Assembly (NCBI RefSeq): GCF_027594865.1
Contig: NZ_CP089391.1
Span: 2,634,501 to 2,698,500 of the forward strand
DNA: 64,000 nt
Reading direction: 5' to 3'
Source of the DNA: Bradyrhizobium xenonodulans
GTDB taxonomy: Bacteria > Pseudomonadota > Alphaproteobacteria > Rhizobiales > Xanthobacteraceae
Below, in pieces: positions 43,164 through 51,064 of this stretch (positions are counted from its first letter, which is position 1; each line of letters starts with the position of its first letter). A program made the position numbers and the translations under genes. A model generated the notes under the pieces. The model saw nothing but the letters and a program-made list of their open reading frames with translations. It ran no database searches and was not told the DNA's origin.

Positions 43164-43255
43164 CGTAGGGTGGGCAAAGGCGCAATCGCGCCGTGCCCAC
43201 CATCTGTCTCCGATCGAGAGAAAAAAGGTGGGCACGCTTCGCTTTGCCCACCCTA
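43164..43255. repeat. 92-bp dispersed palindromic repeat, copy B
   Basis: It opens with CGTAGGGTGGGCAAAG and ends CTTTGCCCACCCTA, with inner GTGCCCACC and GGTGGGCAC, matching copy A at 20257-20348 in length and ends. The centre differs. It lies between gguB and the converging small membrane protein gene. Confidence 0.85.
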
Positions 43256-43273
43256 AGGCAGTTTTGACTGCTG

Positions 43274-43465
43274 TTACTGCGTCGTGAACAGCACCGCCGC
43301 GATCGCCACCGAAAGGCTCACCGCCGACACGGTTGCGACCGTCGACAGCACGCCCATGCGCCTGAGCGCTATCGCGAACGCGATGATGATGGGGGTCGCG
43401 GTCATCAGCCCGATTTGCGCATCGCTCATCTTCTCATCGCTCGCTGTTTTGCGGAACCGCCACAT
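43274..43465 (-). CDS. Small membrane protein divergent from norE, hypothetical
   Basis: The 63-residue product (start MWRFRKTASDEKMSDAQIGL) has a basic N-terminus and two likely membrane segments: LMTATPIIIAFAIALRRM and VATVSAVSLSVAIAAVLF. AGGGTGAG lies just before the ATG; a second in-frame Met at residue 13 is possible. It is divergent from norE, and the NnrR-type box at 43498 lies 33 bases upstream of it, so it may be induced together with nitric oxide reductase. I do not recognise the family. Confidence 0.6.
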   Translation of the reverse strand: MWRFRKTASDEKMSDAQIGLMTATPIIIAFAIALRRMGVLSTVATVSAVSLSVAIAAVLFTTQ

Positions 43466-43497
43466 ACTCACCCTAGGGCGGGGAGGCGGGCGGGACG

Positions 43498-43511
43498 TTG
43501 CGATAGCGCAA
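43498..43511. promoter_or_regulatory. NnrR-type (Crp/Fnr) box of the nor operon
   Basis: TTGCGATAGCGCAA is a perfect palindrome of the TTGCG-N4-CGCAA type recognised by NnrR-like regulators of denitrification. It lies about 93 bases before the norE ATG and 33 before the divergent small gene. A weaker TTG-N8-CAA match follows at 43537-43550. Confidence 0.75.
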
Positions 43512-43603
43512 ACGTTCCTTCGGCCGGTTGCACTATTTGTGCGGCGACAAAGTCGGAACCGCACCGCTGAGGTATTCGTTCGGCGTCTTGGCTTGGAAAT
43601 CAG

Positions 43604-44182
43604 ATGTCGGCGACGGATTGCGAACAACAAGAAACCGGCTGGGGCATCCTGGAAGATCTTCCCGGCGACCCCATGATCTGGGTGCTCATCTTCAGCGAGC
43701 TCGTCGCTTTCGGCCTCTTCCTCGGTGCTTTCGTCGTCGCCCGCGCGATTCATCCCGCGATCTTCGCGGCCGGCCAAGCCACGCTCGATACGCATCTGGC
43801 CGGGATCAACACCGTCGTTCTGGTGACCAGCGGCTGGGCCGCGGCGCGCGGCACGGCTGCCGCAAGAGCGCGGGACAAGCGGACCGCGCGCGGCTGGCTG
43901 TTCGGAGCCATGGCGCTTGGAGCTCTCTTCATCGCGATCAAGCTGTTCGAATATGCCGGCGAGATCGCGCTGGGAAACGGCCTGGAGACCAGCCCGTTCT
44001 TCACGCTGTATTTCCTCCTCACCGGCTTCCATCTCCTGCATGTCGGCCTCGGCATCGTGATTCTGGCCGTAGTTTCCCGGGGTGCGAACGTGGCGGGCGT
44101 CGAGACCGGAGCCGCCTTCTGGCACATGGTCGATCTGCTCTGGATCGTCATGTTCCCGATCATCTATCTGGTGCAACAGTGA
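43604..44182 (+). CDS. norE: NorE-like cytochrome c oxidase subunit III family protein
   Basis: The 192-residue membrane protein has five hydrophobic segments, with MIWVLIFSELVAFGLFLGAF, TVVLVTSGWAAARGTAAA, LYFLLTGFHLLHVGLGIV and WHMVDLLWIVMFPIIYL. This is the heme-copper oxidase subunit III fold without the extra N-terminal helices, as in NorE. It supports nitric oxide reductase activity or assembly. It is the first gene of norEFCBQD and overlaps norF by four bases. Confidence 0.88.
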   Translation: MSATDCEQQETGWGILEDLPGDPMIWVLIFSELVAFGLFLGAFVVARAIHPAIFAAGQATLDTHLAGINTVVLVTSGWAAARGTAAARARDKRTARGWLFGAMALGALFIAIKLFEYAGEIALGNGLETSPFFTLYFLLTGFHLLHVGLGIVILAVVSRGANVAGVETGAAFWHMVDLLWIVMFPIIYLVQQ

Positions 44183-44442
44183 TTCCGGATCGTCTCGATC
44201 TCACCTGGATCGTGTTGATCGGCCTCGCGCTTGCGACCATCCTGGTTCCATCCCTCGTCGCGCGTCCGCTGCTCGGCAACGCTCTGCTGCTGAGCTTCGC
44301 CGCCCTCAAGGGCCGCCGTATCGTGCTTGATTTCCTCGATCTTCGCGCTGCGCCGGCGCTCTGGCGCGGCCTCGTCAGCGCCTGGGTCGTCATCGTGGCG
44401 CTGTTCGCCTGGCTCGCATCCGCGATCGCCGCCCTGATCTGA
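44179..44442 (+). CDS. norF: NorF-like small membrane protein
   Basis: The 87-residue protein starts at a GTG overlapping the norE stop. It has three hydrophobic segments: LTWIVLIGLALATILVPSLV, LLGNALLLSFAALKG and WVVIVALFAWLASAIAALI. Length, topology and position directly after norE match NorF of other denitrifiers, an accessory factor for the reductase. Sequence conservation in this family is low, so the assignment rests mainly on context. Confidence 0.75.
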   Translation: MIPDRLDLTWIVLIGLALATILVPSLVARPLLGNALLLSFAALKGRRIVLDFLDLRAAPALWRGLVSAWVVIVALFAWLASAIAALI

Positions 44443-44450
44443 CGCGCTGC

Positions 44451-44464
44451 TTGCGCTTCGTCAA
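44451..44464 (+). promoter_or_regulatory. Second NnrR/FNR-like box, upstream of norC
   Basis: TTGCGCTTCGTCAA is TTG-N8-CAA with a TTGCG left half and an imperfect right half (GTCAA). It lies 77 bases before the norC ATG, suggesting a separate promoter for norCBQD. Confidence 0.5.
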
Positions 44465-44540
44465 AGAGCGGTCTGCGCCGATCGGCAATAAATCGCATCA
44501 CCGATTTTCTCGATACGACTCACACCGGAAAGGATTGGCA

Positions 44541-44993
44541 ATGGCTGAACGCCTGACCAAGTCGGCCGCCCGAAACGTCTTCTACGGCGGCTCGGCCTTT
44601 TTCTTCGCCATTTTCATAGGGCTGACGGCGCACAGCCATTACTACATGGCCACGACCTCCACGGACGCGGCGACGCTGACGACGTCGGTCGCGCGCGGCA
44701 AGCATGTCTGGGAGAAGAACTCCTGCATCAACTGCCACACGCTGCTCGGCGAGGGCGCCTATTTCGCCCCTGAAGTCGGCAACGTCTGGGATCGCTGGGG
44801 CGGCAATGAGGATCCGGCCGCTGCGCGCGAGACGCTGAAGGCCTGGATGCAATCGCAGCCCTCGGGCGCGCCCGGCCGGCGGCAGATGCCGCAGTTCAAC
44901 CTGACCGACCAGGAACTCGACGATCTCGCCGACTTCCTGCAATGGACCAGCAAGATCAAGCGCCAGGAGTGGCCGCCGAACAAGGCCGGCTAA
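44541..44993 (+). CDS. norC: Nitric oxide reductase subunit C
   Basis: The 150-residue membrane-anchored cytochrome c has one N-terminal membrane segment (YGGSAFFFAIFIGLTA), a single heme-c site CINCH at 62-66 and the distal Met at about 116 (RRQMPQFNLTDQE). It receives electrons from periplasmic cytochromes and passes them to NorB. AGGA lies before the ATG. Length and motifs are standard. Confidence 0.95.
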   Translation: MAERLTKSAARNVFYGGSAFFFAIFIGLTAHSHYYMATTSTDAATLTTSVARGKHVWEKNSCINCHTLLGEGAYFAPEVGNVWDRWGGNEDPAAARETLKAWMQSQPSGAPGRRQMPQFNLTDQELDDLADFLQWTSKIKRQEWPPNKAG

Positions 44994-45028
44994 AACGCTT
45001 TCCTCTTTCAAGACAGAGAGAACCCGAG

Positions 45029-46375
45029 ATGAAATATCAAACCCAGAAAGTCGCGATGCTGTATTTCTACGGCGCGCTGACGCTGTTCCTGGCTCAGGTC
45101 CTGTTCGGGCTGCTCGCCGGGACCATCTACGTCCTGCCCAACACCCTCTCGACCATCCTGCCGTTCAACATCGTCCGCATGATCCACACCAATGCGCTGA
45201 TCGTGTGGTCGCTGATCGGCTTCATGGGCGCGACCTACTTCCTGCTGCCTGAGGAAACCGAGACCGAGCTGTACAGCCCGCTGCTGGCGAAGATCCAGTT
45301 CTGGATGTTCTTCGGCGCCGCGGGCGTCGCGGTGGTCGGCTATCTCTTCCACTATCACGAGGGCCGCGAGTTTCTCGAGCAGCCCTTCATCATCAAGGTC
45401 GGCATCGTCGTCGTCTGCCTGATGTTCCTGTTCAACGTCACGATGACGGCGCTCAAGGGCCGCAAGACCACGGTCACCAACATCCTGCTGTTCGGCCTGT
45501 GGGGCGTTGCGATCTTCTTCCTGTTCGCCTTCTACAATCCCGCGAACCTCGCCGTCGACAAGATGTACTGGTGGTACGTCGTCCATCTCTGGGTCGAGGG
45601 CGTCTGGGAGCTGATCATGGCCTCCATCCTCGCCTTCCTGATGATCAAGCTCAACGGCATCGACCGCGAGGTCGTGGAGAAGTGGCTCTACGTGATCATC
45701 GGCCTTGCGCTGTTCTCGGGGATTCTCGGCACCGGTCACCATTTCTACTGGATCGGCGCGCCCGGTTACTGGCAGTGGATCGGCTCGCTGTTCTCCACGC
45801 TCGAGGTCGCGCCCTTCTTCACCATGGTGATCTTCACGGTGCAGATGACCTGGAAGGCCGGCCGCAAGCATCCCAACCGCGCGGCGCTGCTGTGGTCGGT
45901 CGGCTGCTCGGTGATGGCGTTCCTCGGCGCCGGCGTCTGGGGCTTCCTGCACACGCTGTCCTCGGTGAACTACTACACCCACGGCACGCAGGTCACCGCT
46001 GCGCACGGCCATCTCGCCTTCTTCGGCGCCTATGTGATGCTCAATCTCTCCGTCATGGCCTATGCGATCCCGCAACTGAAGGGACGCGCGCCCTATAACC
46101 AGTGGCTCTCAATGACCAGCTTCTGGATCATGTGCACCGCCATGATGGTGATGACCTTCGCGCTGACCTTCGCCGGCGTGGTCCAGGTCCATCTCCAGCG
46201 CGTGCTCGGCCAGGGCTACATGGACGTGCAGGATCAGCTTGCGATGTTCTACTGGGTCCGGCTCGGCTCCGGTGTGTTCGTGGCGATCTCCGCGCTGATG
46301 TTCGTCTGGGCCGTGCTGGTGCCGGGTCGCGTCAAGCAGGCGGTCATCCCCGGCGCGTTGCAGCCGGCCGAATAA
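45029..46375 (+). CDS. norB: Nitric oxide reductase subunit B
   Basis: The 448-residue protein is the catalytic subunit of cNOR, reducing two NO to N2O at a heme b3-FeB centre. Twelve membrane segments are expected. Ligands are visible as H53 (RMIHTNALIVW), the FeB site in VVHLWVEGVWELIM with its Glu and in GTGHHFYWIG, and the two heme histidines in AAHGHLAFFGAY. Length fits the cytochrome-c-dependent form, not the fused quinol-dependent qNOR, in line with the upstream norC. Confidence 0.96.
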   Translation: MKYQTQKVAMLYFYGALTLFLAQVLFGLLAGTIYVLPNTLSTILPFNIVRMIHTNALIVWSLIGFMGATYFLLPEETETELYSPLLAKIQFWMFFGAAGVAVVGYLFHYHEGREFLEQPFIIKVGIVVVCLMFLFNVTMTALKGRKTTVTNILLFGLWGVAIFFLFAFYNPANLAVDKMYWWYVVHLWVEGVWELIMASILAFLMIKLNGIDREVVEKWLYVIIGLALFSGILGTGHHFYWIGAPGYWQWIGSLFSTLEVAPFFTMVIFTVQMTWKAGRKHPNRAALLWSVGCSVMAFLGAGVWGFLHTLSSVNYYTHGTQVTAAHGHLAFFGAYVMLNLSVMAYAIPQLKGRAPYNQWLSMTSFWIMCTAMMVMTFALTFAGVVQVHLQRVLGQGYMDVQDQLAMFYWVRLGSGVFVAISALMFVWAVLVPGRVKQAVIPGALQPAE

Positions 46376-46383
46376 ACGCAAAC

Positions 46384-46409
46384 GGCGGCCGCGGTTCGCC
46401 GCGGCCGCC
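46384..46409 (+). terminator. GC-rich hairpin with TTCG loop between norB and norQ
   Basis: GGCGGCCGCGG and CCGCGGCCGCC form a perfect 11-bp stem closed by a TTCG tetraloop, eight bases after the norB stop. No T-run follows. It probably stabilises norCB message or reduces expression of norQD. Confidence 0.6.
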
Positions 46410-46437
46410 TGCTTCCTGAAAAGTCCGGAGAGACATC

Positions 46438-47247
46438 ATGAAACTAGCGCTTCACACCGTGACCTCGGCGCCCGAGCTGCCGGCATATGTTCCATCCGGA
46501 AACGAATGCGCGCTGTTCGAGCATGCCTGGCGGCATCAGCTGCCGGTCCTGCTGAAGGGGCCGACCGGCTGCGGCAAGACCCGCTTCGTCGCGCATATGG
46601 CGGCGCGGCTGGGCTTGCCACTGCACACCGTCGCCTGCCATGACGACCTCACCGCCGCCGATCTCACCGGCCGCTATCTCTTGAAGGGCGGCGACACCGT
46701 GTGGGCCGACGGCCCGTTGACGCGGGCGGTGCGCGAGGGCGGCATCTGCTATCTCGACGAGGTGGTGGAAGCGCGCAAGGACGTCACGGTGGTGCTGCAT
46801 CCGCTCACCGACGACCGCCGCATCCTGCCGCTGGAGCGCACCGGCGAGGAGTTGGTCGCGCCCAAGAGCTTCATGCTCGTCGTCTCCTACAATCCCGGCT
46901 ACCAGACGCTGCTAAAAGCGCTGAAGCCCTCGACGCGGCAGCGCTTCGTCGCCATCGAGTTCGGCTTTCTGCCACCGGAGCAGGAGATCGCCGTGGTCGC
47001 GGCCGAGAGCGGGCTCGCGTCCGACTATGTCAGGCCGCTCGTCCTGCTGGCCGGTCGTCTGCGGGCGCTGAAGGGCCACGATCTGGAGGAGGGCGTCTCG
47101 ACCCGCCTTGTCGTCTATTGCGCCACCCTGATTGCCGCCGGCGTGTCGATCGCCGATGCCGTGCTCGCCGGCATGATCGAACCGTTGACCGACGACGCGG
47201 ACGTCAAGGCCGCGCTGCTCGACGTCGCGCGCGCCGTGATCTCCTGA
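46438..47247 (+). CDS. norQ: NorQ, MoxR-type AAA+ ATPase for nitric oxide reductase activation
   Basis: The 269-residue ATPase has Walker A GPTGCGKT (41-48), Walker B ICYLDEVVEARKDV, and sensor regions in SYNPGYQTLLKALKPSTRQR. With NorD it inserts or activates the FeB centre of NorB. GGAGAG precedes the ATG. It sits ten bases before norD. Confidence 0.95.
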   Translation: MKLALHTVTSAPELPAYVPSGNECALFEHAWRHQLPVLLKGPTGCGKTRFVAHMAARLGLPLHTVACHDDLTAADLTGRYLLKGGDTVWADGPLTRAVREGGICYLDEVVEARKDVTVVLHPLTDDRRILPLERTGEELVAPKSFMLVVSYNPGYQTLLKALKPSTRQRFVAIEFGFLPPEQEIAVVAAESGLASDYVRPLVLLAGRLRALKGHDLEEGVSTRLVVYCATLIAAGVSIADAVLAGMIEPLTDDADVKAALLDVARAVIS

Positions 47248-47257
47248 GGAAGATGCC

Positions 47258-49177
47258 ATGCTCGATTTCCTCGAGCTTGAAGAAACGGTCGGCCGTGCCT
47301 GGCATCGCCTGGTCGGCGGCACCGCGAGCTATCCGGTCCATGCCGAGCACGCCGTGTCGCTTGCGGAGGTTCGGAGCCGGATCGCGATCATGTTCCGCGC
47401 GCTTGGCGGTGAGACGGGCGTGCAGATCGCGAGCGCCAGTGCCCGCCGGGCAGGGCACCGGCTCGGATGGCGCCAGCGCATCGGGCTCGGGGACGAGCGC
47501 CTGGAGCAGCCGGGGCGCGATGCCGCGACGATCTTCCTTCCAGACAGCATCGCGATCTTCGCCGATCGGGCGCTGAATGCATCGCTGTACCGGTGGTTGG
47601 CCGCGTGGTTTGCATTTGCGCCCGCCGATGGAATCGAGGAGGCCGATCCGCTGCGGCGCGATCTGTTGATGCTGCGGCGGACCAGCGAGATCGCGGTGCT
47701 GGTGCTGACCGAATGTCCGGGCCTCGCCGAGGACTACGCGCGGCTGGCGGCGGCCACGGCCATGGCCCGGCCGCGCCGGCCACTGCCGCGCATCGAGCAG
47801 GACATGGAGCGGATCGTGCTCGCTCTGCTCGGCGCCGATACGCCGCCCGCAGGCAAGCTGTGGCCGGCGATGATGGGAACGGGACCGCTGCCGGACAAGG
47901 CGCCTCCGGGCTATCGTTCGATCCTGCCATGCCCGCTCTGGGGCGATTGCTGGACGCGCGAGCTCTCGCCCGCACATGCGGGCGAGGACGAATGCGCACC
48001 GGGCGCAGAGGCCGCGGCGACGGACGATCGCAAGCGCTTTGCCGTCCGCGAGCGCGAAGACGGTGCCAACCGCCGCGATCCCTTCGTGCTCAACCGCTTC
48101 GAAAAAATCCTCGCCATGGCAGAGATGGTCAATGTCGACCGTCCGGCCGACGACAGCGAGGACGAGGATGCACGGAAGGCCGCCGACGATCTCGAGGAGA
48201 TCACGCTCAGCCGCCGCAGCGGCAAGCCCGCGAGCCGGCTCAAATTCGATCTCGACCTGCCGCCGGAGGCGCTCGATGCCTCGCGATTGGACGCGGACCT
48301 CACCTATCCCGAATGGGACTATCGCAGCAGCGCCTATCTGCCGGACCACTGCCGCGTGCTCGCCGCCGCAGCCTCCGAAACCGGCGAAAGCTGGACGCCG
48401 GATGGGACCATGCGTCGGCATATCGGTCAGGTGCGCCGCCGCTTCGAAGTGTTACGGCCGCGCCACGAGTTGATGCGCGCACAAGCCGATGGTCACGACC
48501 TCGACCTCGACGCACTGGTGCGCGCCCGCTGTGATCTTCGCGCCGGCGGCAATGGCGCCGGTCTCGACCGCGTCCACATGGCCATGCGACCGCAAGGGCA
48601 CGATCTGGCCGTGACGCTGCTCGTCGACGTCTCGCTCTCGACCGACGCCTGGGTCGACGGCTACCGGGTGCTCGACGTCGAGAAGGAGGCGCTGCTGGTG
48701 CTCGCCCACGGCCTTTCGGCCTGTGGCGATCATCACAGCATCCTGACCTTTACCTCGCGCCGGCGCTCCTGGGTGCGGCTCGAGACCGTCAAGGCGTTCG
48801 GCGAGCCGATGAGCGGCGCGGTGGAGCGGCGGATCGGCGCGCTGAAGCCCGGCTACTACACCCGGATCGGCGCGGCGGTGCGCCACGCCTCGGCCGAGCT
48901 CGCGCGTCAGCCGCAGCGCAAGAAGCTGCTGCTCGTCCTCACCGACGGCAAGCCGAACGACGTCGATCATTACGAGGGCCGCTTCGCGGTCGAGGACACC
49001 CGTAAATCCGTGCAGGAGGCGCGCCGGCTCGGCATCGCGGTCTTCGGCGTGACGGTCGATGCGGCGGCGCAATCCTATTTTCCGACACTGTTCGGCCGCA
49101 GCGGCTACGCCATTGTCGGGAACATCAAGCGATTGCCCGCGGCGCTGCCGGCGATCTACCGGCAGGTGGCTCATTGA
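47258..49177 (+). CDS. norD: NorD, von Willebrand A domain protein for nitric oxide reductase activation
   Basis: The 639-residue protein ends in a vWA domain with the MIDAS motif LLVDVSLSTDAW (near residue 455) and LLVLTDGKPNDVDHY. The long N-terminal part is helical, with an acidic stretch (DDSEDEDARKAADDLEE). It works with NorQ as a MoxR/vWA pair that matures the reductase. It is the last gene of the nor operon. Confidence 0.93.
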   Translation: MLDFLELEETVGRAWHRLVGGTASYPVHAEHAVSLAEVRSRIAIMFRALGGETGVQIASASARRAGHRLGWRQRIGLGDERLEQPGRDAATIFLPDSIAIFADRALNASLYRWLAAWFAFAPADGIEEADPLRRDLLMLRRTSEIAVLVLTECPGLAEDYARLAAATAMARPRRPLPRIEQDMERIVLALLGADTPPAGKLWPAMMGTGPLPDKAPPGYRSILPCPLWGDCWTRELSPAHAGEDECAPGAEAAATDDRKRFAVREREDGANRRDPFVLNRFEKILAMAEMVNVDRPADDSEDEDARKAADDLEEITLSRRSGKPASRLKFDLDLPPEALDASRLDADLTYPEWDYRSSAYLPDHCRVLAAAASETGESWTPDGTMRRHIGQVRRRFEVLRPRHELMRAQADGHDLDLDALVRARCDLRAGGNGAGLDRVHMAMRPQGHDLAVTLLVDVSLSTDAWVDGYRVLDVEKEALLVLAHGLSACGDHHSILTFTSRRRSWVRLETVKAFGEPMSGAVERRIGALKPGYYTRIGAAVRHASAELARQPQRKKLLLVLTDGKPNDVDHYEGRFAVEDTRKSVQEARRLGIAVFGVTVDAAAQSYFPTLFGRSGYAIVGNIKRLPAALPAIYRQVAH

Positions 49178-49213
49178 ACCAGCAGGGCAAAGTCCGCGGC
49201 GTCGTGTTCCCGG

Positions 49214-49248
49214 GTGAACTATTGCTCATGGATTGGGTATATGATCGA
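49214..49248. promoter_or_regulatory. Candidate SorC-type operator, copy 1 (autoregulatory)
   Basis: Two 15-base arms around five bases, ending TGGGTATATGATCGA, match the 35-bp site at 51006-51040 at 22 of 35 positions and 12 of 15 in the right arm. It ends eight bases before the HAD ATG, where a TATGAT -10-like element overlaps it. Confidence 0.5.
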
Positions 49249-49256
49249 ATGACCGG

Positions 49257-49922
49257 ATGGACCAAATCCGGCCAAAGCCCGATCTGATCATCTTCGACTG
49301 CGACGGCGTGCTCGTCGACAGCGAACTGCTGAGTTGCCGCTGCCTGTCCGATGAGCTGTCCGAATTCGGGATATCGCTGACGCTTGCGCAGGCGATCGAG
49401 CTGTTTCTCGGGCGGAGCACGAGCGCGATCACGCAGCATTATCGCGAGCGCGGCCAGGTGGTGCCGGTCGATTTTCCGGTCCGGCTGAAGTCGCGCGTGC
49501 TGACCGCCTTCGAGAAGGCGCTCCAGCCGATTCCAGATGTCGATGCCGTCCTGTCCGGCCTGCGCGTGCCGTATTGCGTGGCTTCGTCGAGCGATCTCGA
49601 CCGCGTCGCGCTGTCGCTGAAGGTGACCGGTCTTGCGCCGTCGTTCGGGAAGCGGATCTACACCGCGCAGATGGTCGCGCATGGCAAGCCGGCGCCCGAT
49701 CTCTTCCTCTACGCGGCCGAGAAGATGGGCGCGCAGCCCGCCCGCACGCTGGTGATCGAGGATAGCATCAGCGGTGTGCAGGCGGGGAAAGCCGCCGGCA
49801 TGACCGTCTGGGGATTTGTCGGCGGCAGCCATTATCGCGGGCGCGACGGGCAGGCTATATTGTCCGGCGCCGGGGCCGATCGGGTCTTCGGCCACATGAG
49901 CGATTTCTGGAAGGAGACGTGA
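49257..49922 (+). CDS. HAD family hydrolase, sugar-phosphatase/beta-phosphoglucomutase subfamily
   Basis: The 221-residue enzyme has HAD motif I LIIFDCDGVLVDS (D14, D16), motif II in CVASSSDLDR, the Lys in GKPAPDLFLYAAEKMG and motif III LVIEDSISGVQAGKAAGM. The helical cap after motif I matches the sugar-phosphatase group. It heads the polyol gene set and overlaps the regulator gene, so it probably clears a polyol or sugar phosphate that builds up. The leader before its ATG is very short and may be absent if the -10 in the operator is used. Confidence 0.85.
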   Translation: MDQIRPKPDLIIFDCDGVLVDSELLSCRCLSDELSEFGISLTLAQAIELFLGRSTSAITQHYRERGQVVPVDFPVRLKSRVLTAFEKALQPIPDVDAVLSGLRVPYCVASSSDLDRVALSLKVTGLAPSFGKRIYTAQMVAHGKPAPDLFLYAAEKMGAQPARTLVIEDSISGVQAGKAAGMTVWGFVGGSHYRGRDGQAILSGAGADRVFGHMSDFWKET

Positions 49923-50881
49923 CGCCTGCCATGGCCGCCGAGAACGAAAAATCGAGGCTCGACGATGCCGCGCGCGCCGGCTGGCTCTATTTCATTGCCG
50001 GCCACACCCAGGACGAGATCGCAAAGATGCTGCAGGTCTCGCGCGCCTCGGCGCAGCGGCTGGTCTCGCTGTGTCTCGCCGAACGTCTCATCACCTTCCG
50101 GCTCGAGCATCCCATCGCCGCCTGCATGGAGCTGGCGGCACGCCTGAAGCAGCGGTTCGACCTCAGCCATTGCGAGGTGGTGCCGGCCGATCCTGCGGCT
50201 CCGCAAGCCACCGCCGGCATTGCGGAGCGCTGCGCCAATCTGCTCGACTCGACGCTGCGATCCGAGACGCCCGTGATCGTCGCGCTCGGCACCGGCCGCG
50301 CCGTGCGTGCCGCAGTCGAGCGCGTCACGCCGATCGACCGGCCCAACCACCAGATCGTCTCGCTGGTCGGCAATATCTCCGCCGACGGCTCGGCGAGCTT
50401 CTACGACACCGTCGGCCGGCTCGCCGACCGTACGGGTGCACGGCACTACCCGATGCCGCTGCCGTTCCTGATGTCGTCGGAGGACGAGCGCAACAAGATG
50501 GTGCGCATCGAGCCGATCGCCAAGGTGAAGGCGGTTGCGGCCAAGGCTGACTTACGCCTCGTCGGCATCGGCCAGATGGACCAGAAGGCACAGGTCCATG
50601 TCGACGGCTTCGTCACCCGCGACGAATTGTTCGAGATGATGCGGTTGGGGGCCATCGGCGAGATCACCGGCTGGGCCTATGACGCGAAGGGAAAGCTGCT
50701 CAAGGCCGGGACCAACAAGCGCCTCACCAGCATCCCGCCGGAAGTGCCGGCGAAGACCACGACCATCGGCGCCGCGGTCGGCGCAGCCAAGGTGCAGGCG
50801 ATCACGGCCGCTTTGAGCGGAGGCCTGATCAACGGCCTGATCACCGACGAGGCCACCGCAAGGGCGATCCTGGAGCGGTAG
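49919..50881 (+). CDS. SorC/DeoR family transcriptional regulator
   Basis: The 320-residue protein has an N-terminal helix-turn-helix (HTQDEIAKMLQVSRASAQRL) and a SorC-type sugar-phosphate-binding domain (VIVALGTGRAVRAAVERVTP, VSLVGNISADGSASFYDTVG). The frame opens at a GTG overlapping the HAD stop; an ATG at 49931 gives four fewer residues. It controls the polyol genes around it, and the two 35-bp palindromes at 49214 and 51006 are its likely sites. Confidence 0.88.
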   Translation: MTPAMAAENEKSRLDDAARAGWLYFIAGHTQDEIAKMLQVSRASAQRLVSLCLAERLITFRLEHPIAACMELAARLKQRFDLSHCEVVPADPAAPQATAGIAERCANLLDSTLRSETPVIVALGTGRAVRAAVERVTPIDRPNHQIVSLVGNISADGSASFYDTVGRLADRTGARHYPMPLPFLMSSEDERNKMVRIEPIAKVKAVAAKADLRLVGIGQMDQKAQVHVDGFVTRDELFEMMRLGAIGEITGWAYDAKGKLLKAGTNKRLTSIPPEVPAKTTTIGAAVGAAKVQAITAALSGGLINGLITDEATARAILER

Positions 50882-51005
50882 CAAGGCCGGGCTTGGCGCT
50901 CGGCTCCTTATCCTCGCCCGCGACATTACAAAACCCTCCCGCACCGCAGCACTCATAAGTTGCGCGAATGCGCTCGCGCCTGCTTGACAATCGTCCGTCC
51001 TTGCG

Positions 51006-51040
51006 TTGAACATACGCCCAACGCGTGGGCATATGCTCAA
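51006..51040. promoter_or_regulatory. Candidate SorC-type operator, copy 2 (polyol transporter promoter)
   Basis: TTGAACATACGCCCA and TGGGCATATGCTCAA are inverted arms matching at 13 of 15 positions around ACGCG. A TTGACA -35-like element lies at 50984. The site ends 24 bases before the binding-protein start, in a good position to control the transporter operon. Confidence 0.65.
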
Positions 51041-51064
51041 AACGCGAGTTTGAGGGAGGTCACC

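Noticed and set aside
46384..46409. norB-norQ stem as a full terminator
   Set aside because: No T-run follows, and norQ and norD must be expressed with norCB; partial attenuation or message protection is more likely.
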